From assembly GCA_903813345.2 (NCBI GenBank), contig CAIIXF020000008.1:22612822-22676821 (forward strand): DNA of 64,000 nt, read 5' to 3'. Source of the DNA: Owenia fusiformis. Lineage: Eukaryota; Annelida; Polychaeta; Sabellida; Oweniidae. The notes below the pieces were generated by a model. The model did not search any database and was not told where the DNA came from. It saw nothing but the letters and a program-made list of their open reading frames with translations. This document shows positions 11,690 through 23,159 of the stretch, piece after piece (the stretch's first letter is position 1; the number at the start of each line of letters is the position of its first letter). The translations under genes and the position numbers were made by a program.

Positions 11690-11794
11690 TTAACTCAATT
11701 TTGAGCCTAGTCATGCCAAGTTCCTTCATTAGTTTCCTCCTGCTCCTTTCTTTAGTCTTACATCTTGGCTTCCATTCATAGTCATTCTTTTTAC
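11690..11794 (-). CDS. module 2 exon B: shortened linker
   Basis: Acceptor GATTGTACAG, then KKNDYEWKPRCK and a basic segment ending in RLKIEL. Only about 35 codons are supported, against 97 and 103 in the other modules: the long acidic run is missing. The donor I propose, TTAA|GTTTTG, keeps phase 1 but is weak, so the 3-prime boundary is uncertain. It is still clearly a paralogue of exons B at 17375 and 3747 through the DYEW-x-PR motif. Confidence 0.6.
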
Positions 11795-12136
11795 CTGTAC
11801 AATCATTTATGAAAACCTTTCAAGTAATATGAAGTTAACTATGTTGGAATTTCAATTTAATTTAACTAGAACTTGACCATTCCAATATTCAATTTATTCA
11901 AGTAATTTATCTTATTCGTCTAACTCATGAGATAATACAACCACCTGTTGCAATGACAAAGTTCATTCACTTGTTACAACTGGTGCTTAACTCAAATGGT
12001 GATTACAAATGTCACCACCACCAATTCAAAGAGGTAATTGGTGGCAAAGTTTTCTTTAGTTAAAGTACACTGGCCTTTATATTAATGTTGGATATTCAAT
12101 TTTATTTGACTTTTAATCTTTAAAAATGGGACTTAC

Positions 12137-12279
12137 ATCTGTTGATCTTGAGTAATCTTTTCCTCCTTTTCTTTTTGTTTTCTTCTGTAATTGTCTTTTT
12201 AAAACGCTTCTTTGGAGTAGCAACATCTTCAATAAGGTCTGGTAAGAGTTCTTCGTGATGACTGCTTTGTGACGAATAC
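12137..12279 (-). CDS. module 2 exon A: basic linker
   Basis: A 143-bp exon, phase 2 in and phase 1 out, acceptor ATAAACAG, donor GAT|GTAAGT. It encodes YSSQSSHHEELLPDLIEDVA then a strongly basic stretch (KKRFKK, KKKRRKRLLK) that could serve as a nuclear localisation signal. It is homologous to exons A of modules 1 and 3. It has no start codon and needs an upstream exon; the only one present that fits is the linker exon at 24075-24213. Confidence 0.8.
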
Positions 12280-12342
12280 CTGTTTATAAGTAGACATAAT
12301 AAGAAATACATTGCCTTTATTCATTTTATGAGAAAAGATTTT

Positions 12343-12417
12343 CAAACTAGAAAACAATAACTCCACAAAGTAACAAATCCCACCAAACGAATTATCCATG
12401 ATTCTGAAATGTCACAA
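12343..12417. repeat. F1 family fragment
   Basis: Carries AAACTAGAAAACAATAACTC and the AAATCCCACCAAACGA version of the F1 left end; truncated by the mariner element that follows. Confidence 0.6.
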
Positions 12418-12419
12418 TA

Positions 12420-13473
12420 CAGGGTGATCAATAAATAAGGTAAAAGTATCTGGCATTTCTTCGGATTTTACCCAATCCTCATAAAAGTTGCACAGAATAG
12501 TGTTCAAACATTATTGAATTGATATATTAAGTTACAGATCAAAGTGATGTGATTGGTTGAAGTTATAGTTGCCATAGCAACAGAAAGCATAACGACCCGG
12601 GGCAACTATCAAAAAACTAAATTTTCAGTCAAAACACTATAAAAAAATATTTCAAATCACAATTAAAGTGGCATATCATATTCTTATTTCATACTTCATA
12701 ACTGCTACTTAATGTCCTTTGTTTTTAAAACATAGTTCATGTCTTCTACTCCAGGCTTTGAACACCTTAAAACCCATTTTCCCATAGCCTGCACATTTTC
12801 AAGACAGCTGGCTTCAAGTCATCCCATGAGAAGCTCTCTCAGCTCAAACTCCCTCTTCAGCTCACCATGACGGTAAAATCGTAAGGGGACAATTCAGGAG
12901 AGTATAGTACATGACCTAACTGCAAAACCCAGTGCTTCAATGGTTTGTACCGTGAGAATAGCATTGTGAGACGGAGCATTATCCCAGTGCAATGTGAAAC
13001 GTTTAGTTTTGCAGGCCTCTTAGTCTAAGCTTCTTCCTCTTTCTCTTATCAAATCTCTTCTGTGGATATTGTTTTTCATCATTGACCTGTGTCATAGACT
13101 TTCTATGATCACATCAGTTTTCATTATATATTAATCTTTTCCGTGACATCAAACATCAAATTTGCAAGAAAATATGTAACAATGTCAACAAAGTATTAAA
13201 ACAATGAATGCTGGCACCCACGTTTATTTCTTTTCAGTTTGAAAAAGATTTTTATCATTTTTTTGTTCAAATTGGACGCAATGAAATTGCCCCGGGTACC
13301 CCCAACTCCAGTTGCCATAGTAACTATGATATTAACACATCAGATGGGAGAAGTTATATATTTATATGGTTTAATTTAGAAATGTACAAGGTATATTCTG
13401 ACCAAATTCCAGGATGTTTGGACCAATATTTACAAAATGCCAGATAGTTTTACCTTATTTATTGATCACCCTG
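12420..13473 (-). mobile_element. mariner-like element, degraded
   Basis: Terminal inverted repeats of about 38 bp start CAGGGTGATCAATAAATAAG and are flanked by TA on each side. On the minus strand (about 12735-13040) a decayed transposase reads ...LHWDNAPSHNAIL..., matching the H-x-DNAP-x-H signature of mariner transposases, then drifts out of frame with stops. The total length of 1.05 kb is near the usual 1.3 kb. Inactive. It lies in the intron between module 1 D and module 2 A. Confidence 0.8.
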
Positions 13474-15265
13474 TATAATATTTCTGTACATACAACAATT
13501 TTAAACATTAATACTCATTACTTCAGTAAGAAATAATAAAAAGCTTAGCGATGCTTTATTAGAGCTATAAACCAGACTCAACACACAAGATTTGTTTCAA
13601 ACTTTCATTCAAAATGACCTATTTTAGGAAAATACTAATCAGATATTCAAATTATGCACATGTAGTTTACAATTAGTATGCTATAATATATACCATAGTG
13701 CTAAATCAGGTATACTTACATTTAAAAGTAAAAAGACTAGATTCCTCATCTCTTTCTATTTGTTTCAGATAGAACAAAATTTCGATATGAATCTTATCTG
13801 TCACTTTATCTGTCATTTAGTACTTAATGCTATATCTTATATCTTTGTTTCCTTCCAAAGGATAAGTTGTTGGGATGTTTAATGTCATTCACTTGTTGAA
13901 TATATATTTTCTCTGATAGTTCCTAAAATTCCTTAGAAAATGACTCCATGCTCCTCTGAAATGATACTGGTAAAATGGTTAGAAAAGCATTAGGGAGATG
14001 CTGAAGAATCTGAAAAGTATTTTCCAAAATATGTCATTAGCATCTATAGGTCTTGATAGGTGTTTTATGTTCTCTAAAAACAATAAATCATGCTAAACAG
14101 TGTCATACTTTGGCATTAAGTACACCAAAGATGCTTAACCTATTCAAATATTTGTATCAACCATATATACTCGTATATGCAAAGTGAAATTCAAATCGTT
14201 GCCACAAATTTCAACCTTACATGTAGGTTCTGGATTATTAGTTCTAGACTACTGATAAAATTGCTAGATTATAGTTAATTCATAATTATAAACCATTCTT
14301 AAAATGGCTGTTAAAAATCTCAAACATCTTCGCATGCCCCAGTCTTCACTGCTACCTGCAGGAGCCGAGTGAACGAAGATGAATCTCAAAAGTGTATTCT
14401 TATTTCATATATTTTAAAACATCAAATTCTATTAATGAAATATATATATGAATATTTCTGAAATTTTACAAATTTGAAAAAAGCTGTCTCATAAAGAAGG
14501 ATTAACTTTAAGTCAAATAGCCCAACAACAATAACTGGTAGCATATAAATCTTTCAAAATGTAAAGAAGAAAACCTAACATATTGTCTTCTTGGACAGAT
14601 GGATGATTATAGGAATGAGCATACAAACACTTAAAATGATGTACATGAACTAATTACAGTGTAATGTTTGGTTTTATTTAAACATTTATTTAGTATACAG
14701 TTTATACTGATATATTGCTTACAGGTCATATTGCTATAGTAAATCCAGAGTAAGTAATAAAATAATTGGTTTTCTGATTCTGACCATTGCCTTATTTAAA
14801 GAAGTTAAAAAAACTGGCGGAAGGAATCATGACAAGCAAAATTTAAGTTTTTGAGAGCACAAGCCCTTTTCATTCATTTTTGTTGTGAGGTTGTGAGGTG
14901 TGAGATGAATCAGCAGATACAGATGAAAGGCTGGTAATGGTCAGAATCGTACACAAATCATCATTACCCATATCATAATATATGTATACTTTACCAAAAT
15001 ATGAATGAATGTGAATATTTTAATAAAATGAATGTATATTAATATAATGGTATTACTGATTTTACACTTAAATAAGATCATATGAAAGAGATAATGCAGG
15101 ATGGGGTTTCAAAAAGGTAATAACACTATTGTCACACAGATTGTTCAAATGAAAATAACTCAAGTTCTACATGCTGTTGCATTTTCCATGTCTTGTATTT
15201 TCTAAACTTTCATTCTCTCTAGCTTGTATTATTTCTACAGAAAATTCATAAATTTCATGAATTAT
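13474..15265. other. intron / 3-prime UTR region, no feature recognised
   Basis: AT-rich sequence downstream of module 1 exon D. TTTATT (AATAAA on the minus strand) occurs near 14665-14690 and could be a polyadenylation signal for module 1 transcripts, but AT-richness makes this weak. No coding exon seen. Confidence 0.4.
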
Positions 15266-16581
15266 TTACAAATCTAAAATGTCCTTGTTTTCTTCATTGA
15301 CACCACTGGACAGAGTCATGTCTTTTTTATCAAGCTGATGTGACAAAACATGCACAGGGGGTAGTGGTGACTGAGGCATTGGTGTATGCATATATGGAAT
15401 ATTTAATTGTGATGTACCAAGACTATTATAGTCTCCAGTAAAAGAGCTTACAGTAGGGTACAAATCTACATCGTGATCAGCAGCTTTAATGGAAGGTGAT
15501 ATTGAGGTCGGTGCCATTGTGCCAGAAGTTTCTGAAGATTCATTCTCACATTTATTTATTCTAATATTATCAGGGGGATCTACCGAATGGATAACAGGAT
15601 TGGAAATTTCAATATAGATTTTTAGGTCATCTCTTCCAACAATATTGGTGTCTTTTGCATACACAAAAGGCTTAGTTTTCATATCAGACAGATCATCTGG
15701 GTTATCAACTCTCTTTGTCTTGTGAATTCGAACCCAGTGCTTTTGCCTATATGCTGTATTTGAGCACATAAGACCACATAATTTGCACACACATGGATTC
15801 TTTTTATCATGAACAATAGTTCTATGAACACAAAGTGCATTATTAGAAGGGTAAAACAGATGACACACTTTGCATTGGTTCACTTTCCCAAGTCCATGTC
15901 GAACTCTCTTGTGTTTAAATAATGATGCCGGATGAGAACAAAAATATTCACATTTGTTGCATTCAATGATCTCTTTTCCTTCATGCAAGGTTACAATGTG
16001 TATTTTATAGGCTCTTTGGTCCTCACATTGCTCACCACAAATCCTACATATATTAGTCATTCCATGCACTGCATTTTGATGTTTTGTCAAATCATTCTTT
16101 TTTAAAAATGCTTTTGTGCATGTTCCAGTCAGTTCACATTTAAATGGAGTGTTATGCCACTTCAAGTGCTTTTGCAACATTTCTTTCTTTCTGAACTTTT
16201 TGTCACATTCTGAACAAAAATAAATCAAATCCTCCTCCTTTGGATGATGTTTCCACATATGCTTTGAACGTGCATACTTTGTGTAACTTAGACCACATAT
16301 TTCACATACAGTTAGATCATCTGTTTCAGCATGTACAGTCTTCATGTGTTGATTTAAAGAACTCTGTAGAGCAAACATCATTTTACATGAAGACACTCTG
16401 CATCTTTTCTTCTTCTCTCCATGCTTCATCTTAACATGGCCTGATAGGGAAGCAACTGTTTTGTCACATACTTTACAATAATGAGCCATTCTGTATGTCT
16501 CGGGGGTACAGCTCAACTTGTGATATAGATATTTGTACTTGGTTTTGAATTTGCTTTTGCATGTATCACATATCATGTTAT
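15266..16581 (-). CDS. module 1 exon D: 10-finger C2H2 array
   Basis: The exon starts after the acceptor ACTTTCAG (phase 1, giving DNMICDTCKSKF) and runs to a stop; 438 residues. About ten fingers are visible: an initial C2HC unit, then C2H2 units including C-x4-C (CRVSSC) and C-x5-C (CELTGTC) spacings, in the same order as in module 2 but without three central fingers. The tail carries NPDDLSDMKTKPFVYAK, identical to module 2, then a Ser/Pro-rich segment (MPQSPLPP) and an acidic end. It is probably a nuclear DNA-binding module. The last two fingers are nearly identical in nucleotide sequence to module 2 (compare 15660-15790 with 10150-10280). Confidence 0.85.
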
Positions 16582-17112
16582 CTGAAAGTATAAATTGTAA
16601 TTTACTTTGAGAACATATTTCAAAGGGTTAAAATTTATTATAATAAACATTTACTACATGAACTGTACTACAAAGTGTATTTTATAACTGACACCCCACA
16701 CTGAAATCGGTCAGTTAATTAAGCAGATTAGTTAATGTTTCCCTCAAGTGCTTATAAATTTATTTCAAAATTTTTGAAAATCTCAATGTTTTTACAACCT
16801 GGACATTTAAATATGCATCAAGGAATCATGTGTGACCTCTTATCAAAAGTATTTTTTATTTATTTAGACTCCATAAACTAGAATTTACTAATCAGGGATT
16901 TTTATTCATTTTGGGGAAACAGGAAATACAGCTTATTTATGCACCTCCAATTAGAAAAAAACAAAAAAAATTTGAGTGACTGTGATAAAAAACAATGATT
17001 TGATGAAGCACAGTTTTTTGATTAGCTAGGATTATAGAAGTACAGTGCTGTCAAGCTTAGCTCTAGTTGTGTTGTCTCCGTTGTTTCAATATATGTACCA
17101 TTCATAAATTAC
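16582..17112. other. intron between module 1 exons C and D
   Basis: AT-rich, with no repeat or coding signal recognised. Confidence 0.5.
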
Positions 17113-17229
17113 CTTGATGCAGGAGTTCTATACCAGATTCAGGATGTGATTTAGCTATGTGTTCTTCCCAACTTGATTTGCTTGTGAACCCTTGGGAGCA
17201 GTACAGACAGAAAACCTTTTTTCCGACAT
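17113..17229 (-). CDS. module 1 exon C: single C2H2 finger
   Basis: A 117-bp exon, acceptor TCATTTCAG, donor CAAG|GTAATT, phase 1 both sides. It encodes VGKKVFCLYC...H-IAKS-H then PESGIELLHQ: one C2H2 finger (C-x2-C-x12-H-x4-H). It has the same length and phases as module 2 exon C and is too short to be noticed as an isolated open frame. Confidence 0.85.
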
Positions 17230-17374
17230 CTGAAATGACAATTTACATATGTATTGTAATGCCCATCGTTCAACAGTACATGTACATACAAATAGTGACT
17301 AGATATATTGACAGGATTTGTGTTATCATTATCACATTAAATTGGAGAAACAATTTAACTAAATCAAAACCTAC

Positions 17375-17665
17375 TTATATGATCTGCCCTGGTACATTTA
17401 AGCAGTCTCATCTCCTGGTGTAAAGAAGATGGTTTGGTCTCTACAACTAATTCCTCTGGATCATTATCATCATCACTTTCCTCTGATTCACTGTAGAGTA
17501 AGTCTAGTTCCTCTTCCTCATCATCACTAATTCCATTTGTATCTTGATTATCAAATTTTTCGTCCATTTCAATTTGCCCCTCTCTTTTGAGTGCATTAAA
17601 TTTTTGTCTTCTTTTCTTTTCCTTGATCACACTTCTCGGCATCCATTCATAGTCTTTCTCCTTAC
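17375..17665 (-). CDS. module 1 exon B: basic-acidic linker
   Basis: A 291-bp exon, acceptor TTGATATAG, donor ATAA|GTAGGT, phase 1 both sides, 97 codons. It opens with KEKDYEWMPRSVIKEKKRRQ (basic), then an acidic stretch (SDDEEEELDLLYSESEESDD), then a hydrophilic tail. It is homologous to module 3 exon B, including the ELLYS/DLLYS motif inside the acidic part. There is no known domain; a disordered linker that may bind partners is the likely role. Confidence 0.8.
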
Positions 17666-17819
17666 CTATATCAATTATTAATAAATGCCAACTTAATGAA
17701 TTAATAATGTGCAAACTATAGTTTCTTAAAGTCTGTAAAAGCACTTTGACCTAGATATGCTTTTCAAAATGTCACTAAAAACAAACAAGGCACATGACGT
17801 GAATGAAATTACACCATCA

Positions 17820-17905
17820 AAAAAAACTTTCAAAATGGCCGCTAGAATAAAATGGCTGCCCAGAAGTTCTAGAACTTGATATCCTCTATCATGTGTGCAA
17901 AGGAG
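17820..17905. repeat. fragment of the 1278-1680 repeat
   Basis: Carries AATGGCCGCTAGAATAAAAT and CAGAAGTTCTAGAACTTG, as in the tandem units near the left edge. Confidence 0.5.
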
Positions 17906-18325
17906 TGGCATCGATATGGTGAACTGAATTCACCTTTATGAAATGTTGACTGATTGGCATCAATTTAATGCAAAAATTATCTCAATATATCTTATATATT
18001 ACCTGTTTTTGTTAACATATTTTGTTTTATAGTGCAATTGTTTTTTGTTCCTTTCTACCAATTTTTGAGAATGAAATAAAATGTCTTTCCAAACCTTGTT
18101 GGAACAAAATAAATGATGTGAATGAAATAAGCTTATTTCACGAGTTGTAGACAGAATTCCCACAACATTTTAAATTTTTTATCAAAAAAGTGAAAATGTA
18201 CATGTTTGTGAACAAATAGTTCAGACTCCAAAAGAATCGTTGATTAACGCCTCACTTTTATAACATAAACAGAACTTCAAAAACTGTTAAGATCTGCACT
18301 CCTAAACCATTCCATTAATACTCAT

Positions 18326-19066
18326 TACTAGAAAATTAGATATTATACGTCTTTGGAACAGAATTACATTCATGAATAATAATCGTATCACTAAAAGAGT
18401 GTTCATGGAAGATTATCAAAATGGGAAAGCAAGTTGGTGCAGCGACTTTAAAAAACTGTGCATTGATTTAAATTTTGAAGAGCACTACCGTGATCAAACA
18501 TATATTGACTTACGTGTGGCACGAACCAGACTAATGAAGAAACAAAAAGAAAAATGGCATCAGGAAATTCTTGAACAACGTAAATTACTTACATATGTTA
18601 CTTTTAAAACAGACTTTAAACCAGATCAATTCATTTTATGTGACTTGCCAAGAGGCACTAGATCACTGATTTCACAGTTTCAGTATGGAATTTTACCTTT
18701 GCACATTGAAACTGGCAGATTTGTAAATACCAATGTAAATGAGCGTTTTTGTAACATTTGTAAGTCGGGTGAAATCGAAGATGAAAAGCATTTTATTTTT
18801 GATTGTAGTGCATATAGGAAAAAAAGAAATGAGTTCTTTGAAAAATTGGAAATAGAGAGTCTGACTTTAAGTGACATTTTTAAAAGTAAAAGATACACTA
18901 AGATGTTTGGTCAGTATTTAATTGACATAATGCAGATCAGGAAAGACTTTATTTTTAAACAATAACTAGCTATTTTAAAATGTTCAAATGTGTCTCATAA
19001 GCCCAGATAGGGCTGGTTGTATGATATGATACAAGTGACACTTTAATAAAATAAATAAATAAATAC
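18326..19066 (+). mobile_element. 5-prime truncated LINE with AATAAATA tail
   Basis: An open frame (18326-18965) encodes the C-terminus of a LINE polyprotein with a terminal zinc knuckle, C-x2-C-x10-H-x4-C (CNIC...EDEKHFIFDC), preceded by LPRGTRSLISQFQYGILPL. After the stop, a short 3-prime UTR (containing GATAGGGCTGGTTG) ends in TAATAAAATAAATAAATAAA. The frame is intact over 200 codons, so the insertion is fairly young. It sits in the intron between module 1 A and B, antisense to the gene. It resembles CR1/L2-type elements; the clade is not proven. Confidence 0.75.
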
Positions 19067-19194
19067 TTTGATTAGAAATGAAAAACATAGATTTTAGAAA
19101 AAAAATTCCGTAATTATCAAACCAGATGCCATCTTGAAAAAAATATCCTTTCCACCAAGTATTCAAGTTATCTTTTGGACAGATGGACCGAGGG

Positions 19195-19993
19195 GTCATT
19201 CATCAAGCTATCACAATCACTGCAACGTTGCAGACACTGCGACCACCGTGCGACGTCGCAGTGACTGTGACTATGACCTATTCATTTACAAATCACAGTC
19301 TGCGATGTCCCTGCGACCAGTCGCAGTGTTTACCACGTGCACGTGCTTGTACACGTGTTTGTTATCCTTTCGAGATCCTCTTGTATCATTTCGTAAAGTT
19401 TTATAATGGTTAACCTAGGCATATGATATCGCAAAATAAGGTACACATCATCGTATATTTGAAGAGGATCTGTACGATCTCTAAATATGCGTTCTCTACG
19501 CAGAGTGTTGCGGTTGAAATCAACCATCAGTTGCGCCATTTTGAACGAATAAACGTCATGCAAGATTGACAATATGCCATTGATGGATACTGAGTGGGTA
19601 CAGCCTCCAGGGTTCAAACCACGTGTAACGCACAATCACTGCGACCAGTCGCACGGTGAAGTACTTAAAAATACAAGCCGAAAACTAGCTGTTTTTGATA
19701 GCATCACAAACATGTTAAACATAATGCATATGTTGTGCAATTTTAATATATCATGGATCGAATATCGATCTGTACATCCTAGAATTTCCATATAATTTCT
19801 TGAACTTAAATCACTGCGACTGGGTACCACCGGTCGCTTAAATTTGGGCCTTTACAGGGGTATTTCACTGCGACGTCGCAGGAAATTCTACCGATCGCAG
19901 TCGCACGAGATTGATGAATAGGACGTTATCGCTAAAAAGGGCCCTTGCGACATCCCAGGCTTGCGACATGCTTGCGATAGCTTGATGAATGAC
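19195..19993 (-). mobile_element. Harbinger-derived element with ACTGCGAC subterminal repeats
   Basis: The inverted ends are GTCATTCATCAAGCTATC and its complement, and the flanks are rich in CACTGCGACCAGTCGCAG-type motifs. On the minus strand (19330-19539) a frame reads MAQLMVDFNRNTLRRERIFR then DRTDPL and YDDVYLILRY, which matches the N-terminal region of PIF/Harbinger (HARBI1-like) nucleases. The catalytic part is missing. No clear 3-bp target duplication. It is inserted in an F1 repeat (GACAGATGGACC on both sides). Confidence 0.65.
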
Positions 19994-20068
19994 TGCTCTG
20001 ACAGACAGATGGACCAACGGATGGGCTTCACTATATTCCTATCAAACTTCGTTTGTTGGAATAATGAA

Positions 20069-20979
20069 GGACCCAGGGTCCTGTGCTCACACAGTTTGGA
20101 ACCTTCAGAGGAATGTATATCCTGACTTTCAAACAAAATTATTGATTTGGATTTGTAGTCTCGAACTTTGAGAAACTTAAATAGAACAGTTGTGTGACCT
20201 AGTTTGATGACCTTTGACCTTGAAAATTTCACTTATTCAGAGCTCAGTAAGGTCTTTCGTGATTAAGCTGACCAAAATTTACATCCAAAAACCAATTTGA
20301 AAAATCAACTTTCTTGACCTTTCGAAGGTCACTGTGATTTTCAAAAAAAAATTGGTCAAATTGAAGCAAGTTGAAAAATAACTTATTTTTACTGTTTTTT
20401 TTTACGTCAAATATCTCAAAAACTGTAAAAATTTGATGCTGACATATATTGAGCAATATGTAGGAAATGCTTAAATCTAGTAATGATGTAATTCATTGCA
20501 AGAAATGATCAAGTATAAGGCAAACTTTGAGAAACTTGTCAATCAGAAAACCTGCCATTGACTTTATACATGAGAAAGTTTCCTGAAAATGACTAAGTCC
20601 TACTTTTTGTCAAATTTTATAGAGTAAACACCAAAAACTGTAATTCCAAGAGCTTTGAAATCTTCAGAGGACATAAGTTGCATAAACAGCAACTACTACA
20701 AGTTATTTGAAAGTTCTACTTCAACAAAGTGTCTAGTATTTACAGAAAATTTGACTTTTTGACGTCAAAATCAGCAATTTCTCGGAAACCGGGCGAACTT
20801 GGGAAATGGCGATGATAGGTCAAATAGGAATTATGGATATGCATAAAATGAATGTAGATATGACTCAATCCGAATAGCAGTTTTAATTTGTGCGGCCAAT
20901 GTTGACGGACGGACGGACGGACCAACGGATGGACCAACGGATGGACGCCTGGTCGTACCCATGGCTCACTGTGTGAGCC
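20069..20979. mobile_element. repeat element with GCTCACACAG ends and GACG microsatellite
   Basis: It starts with a GGACCCAGGGTCC palindrome and GCTCACACAG and ends with GACGGACG repeats followed by CTCACTGTGTGAGCC. The layout parallels family F1 (microsatellite beside a terminal hairpin), but the sequence differs. Confidence 0.5.
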
Positions 20980-21237
20980 AAAAAGTTAGCATCATTCCTT
21001 GGGTAATAAGGATTAGAATTTCACTGCCTACTTGACAAAGTTAATAGTAGTATAAATTTAAAATTGGATGCTACCAGACATTTTGAATTGCCTTACAAGC
21101 TTTCATGAGTGACAATATAACAAAAAGAATTCCAATGTTCAAGGGTTTTATAAGTGACATCATTACTTCAAAAGTCTAAACTTGAAGACATATGTTCCCG
21201 CCAATACCCTAAGACTCCGCAGGTAATTAAGACTTAC

Positions 21238-21383
21238 GTGTTGTAACCCTGCGTAACAAATTCTTCCTTTTCTTTTCCTCTTCTGTCAATGGCAATCTAA
21301 CCCTACTTCTTTTCTTTGGAGAGGCTACTATTTGAATCAAGCCTGGTGAGAGCTCCCCATGATTACTTCTTCTTGTATCATAC
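21238..21383 (-). CDS. module 1 exon A: basic linker
   Basis: A 146-bp exon, acceptor TTACCAG, donor CAC|GTAAGT, phase 2 in and phase 1 out. It encodes YDTRRSNHGELSPGLIQIVA, then a basic stretch (PKKRSRVRLP, EEKKRKNLLRR) that resembles a bipartite nuclear localisation signal. It is the first module reached after the shared linker exon; the join gives ...TRTR-YDTRRSN in frame. Confidence 0.8.
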
Positions 21384-22300
21384 CTGGTAATGAATAAAAA
21401 TCCTGTTAATAAAATAATAACTCAGTAGTTAGACCCCTAAGATGTCTTGGGTGAAATGTTTTAGAGTTAAAACTTTTAATAAATGTAATGTAAATCAACA
21501 TTTTCTCAAGAGCTTTCGAATAAGAGTGCTTGTTTTATGACCCTAGTCATAATGCTACAGTTTTAGTTAAAACATTTTATGATTGATTGTTCCCTTGACT
21601 CTTAACACATATTTTTCTTCATTTTTAAATCCAAAACAACATATTCAAAAATACTCATCAGACTATTTAATTGGTTTTAACTTTGGACATGTTTTTCTCA
21701 GATGTTGCCCATTGTGCTTTCTAAAACATATGCCATTAAACTAAATCAGAGATACTTACATTTACAAGCTGAAAAGTGCCCTAATAGGAGATGACTAGAT
21801 TCTTGATCCAAATACTTTTCCACTCAACGTGTTGAACCAACCCGCAAAATATTTCAAACGAGCACCATTATTATGTTGACATCATTTCAATAAACCTAGT
21901 GACATATTTGCAAAATGACAAAAAGGCATAATAGTATAACATTATAACACTGACTAATGACTTCATGCAATGACAGATTCTTTAATGTGACAATTTTGCA
22001 AATTTGGTAGAAATATAGGGGGAAAGGCTTATATTCTGATGAGTATTTTCCAAATATGTCATAAGACTTATTTCTTTGATCAGTAATCTTAATCTGTTAG
22101 AGTTAATCTGACAGACACATGTGGATAACACACGTATAATAATCTTTGTCTAACAGATTTTGGTAGTTTTCATGTTTTACAACCACCAGAGACCTTTTTG
22201 AAATGTTTGATTAATTCAGGTTTATCTTTCATGAACAAATATGATTAATATTTATCGCTATGTTGACCAACACAGAAACACTACTGGGAGTATACTACTT
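21384..22300. other. intron sequence without recognised feature
   Basis: AT-rich, no repeat that I can match elsewhere in the window. Confidence 0.4.
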
Positions 22301-22680
22301 TATTCCATAATACTACTGTTTTCCCAGGGAAATATGAAGGAATAAAAATCGTATTGAATCGTATTACATGAAAAAATCGTTTTGTCCCCAGGAAAAAATC
22401 GTATTGGAGCGTATTATATGAAAAAATCATATTGTCCCCGGGAAAAAAATCGTATTGGAGCATATAAACCTATTTTTCGGTTTCCCGGTTATTTTTTCCC
22501 AGTTATCTGCATTATCCAAATGTAGCATTTTGGAGGGGTGTATTATGGAATAAATAGGTTATTTCTGGTCGGGATTGAATATGGGTTTTATTCCTCGGTC
22601 AATATCTTATTACCCTTCGGTCAATATCATATTGTCCCTCGGAATAAAACCCATATTCAATCCCTCCCAGTAAATAACCC
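22301..22680. mobile_element. composite MITE plus hairpin, second copy
   Basis: 22301-22551 is bounded by ATTCCATAATAC and GTATTATGGAAT; 22557-22680 is the GAATATGGGTTTTATTC hairpin. The order and orientation are the inverse of 4685-5111. The hairpin centre here carries a partial duplication (GGTCAATATC twice). Confidence 0.7.
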
Positions 22681-23159
22681 ATATATAGTACTGATAAAAA
22701 AGCTTGTATGACCATATTTCTGTTTGTATTTTTCTATTCTATATTATTCATGAATGTCATGAGTTATTGCAAACAGGTGAAAGTACTATTAAGTCGTTCA
22801 GGTCAAAGTTGGTTGGTGGCTAGTGATTCTGGTTTTCACTCACAATAATCAAAGGCATGAAAATGCTCTAACCTCATCATAGGTAACTAACTACATAACT
22901 AATATTGTTCCTGAACAAAGGGTGACTTTGCACAAAATCACCTTGTCTGTTCATCTTAAATATGCAAGTGCATAAAAGGTAACCACTAGAAAACATAACA
23001 TACGAGTACATGTACATCCTAACATATTTTGTGAAAAATATGAAAAATGGTTAAAAGTAAGCAAGAAAAAAGTAATATTTGAATAAACTATATCTTAAAA
23101 CTTTCTATTGGGCCTTTAAATGTAGCCTGATAAAACTAAACAGTAAAACAGGACATAAC
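22681..23159. other. stretch without recognised feature
   Basis: Intronic AT-rich sequence, nothing seen. Confidence 0.4.

Noticed and set aside
13208-13447. Plus-strand 79-codon frame
   Set aside because: Within the right part of the decayed mariner element; the real relic is on the minus strand.
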